Below are positions 61,339 through 64,000 of a DNA stretch of 64,000 nucleotides, piece by piece. Source of the DNA: Pontederia crassipes (Eukaryota > Streptophyta > Magnoliopsida > Commelinales > Pontederiaceae); NCBI GenBank assembly GCA_030549335.1, contig JAUKPH010000018.1, forward strand, positions 2,232,001 to 2,296,000, read 5' to 3'. Position 1 is the stretch's first letter. Each line of letters opens with the position of its first letter. Below the pieces are notes generated by a model. It was not told the DNA's origin. It did not search any database and was given only the letters and a program-made list of their open reading frames with translations. A program made the position numbers and the translations under genes.

Positions 61339-62962
61339 TACATATATAACTAGTTAATAACTTTATAGTTAATAAATCTACTTTAGCGCCACCTTTGCGC
61401 CGCATTGCTGTAGCAACACAACGGCTTCACAATCGCGTCGTCAGTTCCGTCGCTATGTGTCAAAATAGCGTCGTCAGTTCCGTCGCTATGTGTCAAAATA
61501 GCGTCACCATTTCGTGATGCTACTTTAGCATCTCACATTGTCAACGCCAATGCGACGCTATATTCTAGCTTAGCGTCGCTAATTTGCGATGATATTTAAC
61601 ATATTTTAGAATTAATTACTTATCAAAATTGAATTAATTTGCGACGCTAAGTACCAATCCGTGTGCTCGTCAAAGAATGAATCCGAACCATCCTTTTGTT
61701 TGATCCGATGATTCGTAGTGCTTATGCTGCGCGTATGTCACCATTTCCCCCTTTTAACCACTCTCCTCCTCTCCTACTGTTGCTGATTGCCCGGACGACA
61801 CCATCGTGTCCTCCTCTTCCACCAACTATTGCTGCTGCCCTGATGACGCCGCCGCCACCTCCTCCTCCTCCTACTGTTGCTGCTCCGATGATGACGATGA
61901 CGCTACCTCCTCCTTCTCCTCCTCATACTGCTGCTGCTCCGACGACGACGCTGCCGCCGCCTCCTCCTCCTCCTGTTGCTGCTGCCCCAATGCCGCCCGG
62001 GCGCCTCGGCCTCCCACTCATCCTTCTCTTCAACGACCACCATTGCTCCAGTGCCTACCGGATCGGGTGCCTCTCCTCCTACGATGCACCGATGGCCCCA
62101 TCTTCTCCGCACCCTTTGCTCCCACGGCCACTGGGCGGCGGCGATGACGATGACGCAGGGAACTCTGATGACTCATCGCGCTATGACTCTGATCCTCTCA
62201 GCGCGGAGGAGATCCGCTCGACGGGCTGCTTCCTTGCATCACCCGATAAGTTCAACTCACTGCTGGAGGACACGCGACCGAGCGAGGAGTCATCTTCGCT
62301 ACCTTCTTCTTCTACAACGTCATCGTTGTCCAACTCCGCCGTCGGCTAGAGTAGAGGAATGTAAAGTTAAGATTAAGATGTGAATTGATGTAAAATTGTT
62401 TGAAATGTAAAAAAATCGAATGTGAATTGAATGTAAGTTTAAGATGTGAATTGAATGTAAAATCGTTTGAATTGAATGTAAAATCGTTTAAAATGCGTGA
62501 GGAGGATGCCGAGAACATAAATGATGTGAATTTGAATGATGCCTCCAGTGTGAATTTTGTTCTTAGCGTCACATATTGTTCTTAGCGTCTTTTTAGCATC
62601 GCATTGGCGTCTCAATATTTAGTGTCACGTTAGCATCGTAGTAACGACATAGGAATACCTAGTTATAGCACCATATTAGCGTCAGATGAGCGTCGACAGT
62701 TTCAACACCGCTTTAGAGTCGGAGTAGTGATGCATATTAGCGCTTCCCGATGACATTTTTTGCGTCATTATAGCTTTGCATTAGCGCCACCATTCGACAT
62801 TAATAGCGTCGACAAACCCGTGGGCGCTAAGTCGACGCTGTTAGGTCGCCAAGCCTATGGCACGAAGTCAACGCTAATGCGTCGCTATTGTCTTCAGCGC
62901 CGAGTTAGCGACGCATTAGAGTCTATATTGCTGCGTCGCTAATTGATGATTTTCTTGTAGTG
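59861..62962. mobile_element. Non-autonomous CACTA element 3
   Basis: Left end CACTACAAGAAAAATG, right end ATTTTCTTGTAGTG, the reverse of CACTACAAGAAAAT. It is flanked by the 3-bp duplication TGA (59858-59860 and 62963-62965). Both subterminal regions are full of AGCGTCG / GACGCTA repeats in either direction (59880-60260 and 61380-61640, 62570-62940). A microsatellite-like ATACAT/AC/AT tract is at 61220-61340. The only sizeable frame is a Pro-rich ORF at 61708-62349. No transposase was recognised. It lies against the ABCB pseudogene. Confidence 0.85.
61708..62349 (+). CDS. Pro-rich ORF inside CACTA element 3
   Basis: A 213-codon open frame from ATG at 61708. The first half is repeated Pro/Ala/Thr sequence written with CCT/GCT/GAC triplets in units of about 60-65 bp (MTPPPPPPPPTVAAPMM-like). 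The second half is less repetitive: DDSSRYDSDPLSAEEIRSTG, then CFLASPDKFNSLLEDTRPSE and a Ser tail. The later part looks more protein-like than the rest of the element and could be a captured host-gene fragment, but I do not recognise it. Short GAATTGAATGTAAAATCGTTT repeats follow the stop. Expression is unknown. Confidence 0.3.
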   Translation: MIRSAYAARMSPFPPFNHSPPLLLLLIARTTPSCPPLPPTIAAALMTPPPPPPPPTVAAPMMTMTLPPPSPPHTAAAPTTTLPPPPPPPVAAAPMPPGRLGLPLILLFNDHHCSSAYRIGCLSSYDAPMAPSSPHPLLPRPLGGGDDDDAGNSDDSSRYDSDPLSAEEIRSTGCFLASPDKFNSLLEDTRPSEESSSLPSSSTTSSLSNSAVG

Positions 62963-63094
62963 TGACCTGACGGCGGCGGAGGTTCTTCACCTTCTCCACT
63001 CGCTTCCCATCCTCTTGTCCCCGCATGAGCAGTCAACAACCACAACAGGGGGCTCTCCTCATAAGCAGGTGGAGCAGTAGCAGGGAGCAGTGTG

Positions 63095-63337
63095 CGTTCG
63101 ATTAATAAGTGCAGGGATATTATGTTGCCAATGCCAAACATGTACAACGGCTGGATAGCACCGAAGACTATCACGGCCACACTTCCGAGATCGCATGCTT
63201 CCATTCCAACGCATTCAACATTAGCAACCTATGGAAAGAAGGCACTAGAAGCTTTGGCTGCATAGCATCGTCATCATCTGTGGAACTTTCTGTATGACAT
63301 GTATCAGAGGTTGTGGATTGTTGTCCTTTGGATTGGA
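63095..63337 (-). pseudogene. Second ABCB transporter fragment
   Basis: The minus strand from 63337 reads SSTDDDDAMQPKLLVPSFHR, then LLMLNALEWKHAI, a frameshift, and GSVAVIVFGAIQPLYMFGIG, NIISLHLLIE. This is the same linker-to-TM7 region as 59484-59650, with about 80% nucleotide identity and different damage. It keeps Gln where the other copy has a stop. It ends at LLIE, after which the sequence is unrelated GC-rich DNA (62966-63090). The two fragments appear to be remnants of neighbouring or duplicated ABCB genes. Confidence 0.7.
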
Positions 63338-64000
63338 TGTAGTACCCTGAAATTTGACATCGTCACGTGATAAAATCTCCTCTCGATCGCTATTTTCTTC
63401 GATCTTTCTTTGACTCTTTCGTTGATCCATATGGTCAAGAAACGCGACATGTGAGCAGAAGACTCAATAATAAAATAATACAACAATAAAAGAGGAATGC
63501 AGAAGAGAATAGATGAAAGTACGTCAAACTGTCTTGATATTAAGCAAAGTGCAAAATCAAGAAGTACATCCAAGTGTCTCCGTATGAGGAATTATCTCAA
63601 TATTTAGCAAAAAGGGCGGAAGCAAAAGGATACATCCATCTGCCTTAGTGTGAGGTAACCAAAAGTAGAGTACTAGTACTAAGCATAGAAAAGCCTGCGG
63701 TTAATCATGACTTGAAATGTCCCATCCAAAATGATGCACCATCTGACATAACGCAAGAACATGCGACTCATACTGGACTCGACTAAAACCATGTGCACGT
63801 GCCACCCGAACCGCAGTCATCACACACACATCAACACGTCACGCATCACCATCATGTACCTGTGGAGATCACACAGGGGAGCAAGCTCAACCGTTAGCGT
63901 AAAACTAAATGTGAGTTCATATAAATCATAAATTAGTTCTATTAGAATAAGCATGAAATGATCATATAATCAATGAAAGAGTGAATCATAAATATAGTGA
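63338..64000 (-). mobile_element. Partial LTR running off the window
   Basis: The ABCB likeness breaks at TGTAGTACCCTGAAATTTGA (63338), and the following sequence has the layout of the 49.75-kb LTR start: TGTA-Y-NCCC, then GTCACGTG, GTCAAGAA-ACGCGACATGTGAG, an AATAAAATAA stretch and later a GAGATCACACAGGGGAGCAAG segment. I read it as the edge of another gypsy-type LTR, with the other end outside the window. Confidence 0.4.

Overview
The window is nuclear DNA of a flowering plant, probably a monocot. Genes have GT-AG introns and plant-specific families, intergenic DNA is AT-rich, and plant-type RTE and L1 LINEs, FAR1-type MULEs, CACTA elements and Ty3/gypsy LTR elements are abundant. The monocot call is an inference from overall feel; no species is claimed. 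Four host genes look intact: (1) a small acidic plant protein of unknown function (+, exons at 2430-2731 and 14975-14999); (2) a ten-exon CER1-like very-long-chain aldehyde decarbonylase of cuticular wax synthesis (+, 22335-25566, 623 aa); (3) a two-RRM glycine/tyrosine-rich hnRNP-like RNA-binding protein (-, 29005-31807, 460 aa); (4) a VSP-like plant acid phosphatase of the HAD superfamily (-, 40522-41846, 272 aa). They share no obvious pathway.

Layout. 1-2.4 kb is AT-rich flank. 2.4-15 kb is gene 1, whose 12.2-kb intron holds a near full-length RTE LINE (about 3.0-5.96 kb), a decayed 5.1-kb L1 LINE with 11-bp target duplications (8.4-13.5 kb), and a 1-kb insertion pairing a piece of an IQD calmodulin-binding gene with an RTE 3' end, bounded by a perfect 17-bp duplication. 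A 40-bp RTE 3'-end insertion lies just downstream at 15.5 kb. 16.4-19.4 kb is a 3-kb FAR1-type MULE with about 400-bp inverted repeats and a broken transposase gene. CER1 and the hnRNP gene follow. 32-36 kb is AT-rich with no gene seen. 36-40 kb is a composite repeat: inverted GC-rich modules, an LTR-like segment, a non-autonomous CACTA element and a 59-bp RTE insertion. The phosphatase gene follows, then a second CACTA element (44.9-46.5 kb) and small inverted-repeat elements.

From 49.7 to 63.3 kb a minus-strand ABCB (MDR-like) transporter pseudogene has been split by a 9.7-kb LTR retrotransposon (target duplication GATCG). One LTR of that element is itself interrupted by a solo LTR (target duplication TATGC). 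A 3.1-kb CACTA element (target duplication TGA) abuts the pseudogene, and a second ABCB fragment lies beyond it. The window ends inside another LTR-like sequence.

I found no CRISPR array, prokaryotic-style operon or clearly new enzymatic system. The most unusual signal is the set of RTE 3'-tail insertions (40 bp, 59 bp and about 990 bp) with perfect 16-17 bp target duplications. Together they suggest that a very short RNA 3' end is enough for RTE mobilisation and that it once carried an IQD gene fragment into an intron. All exon joins were made by eye and have no transcript support.
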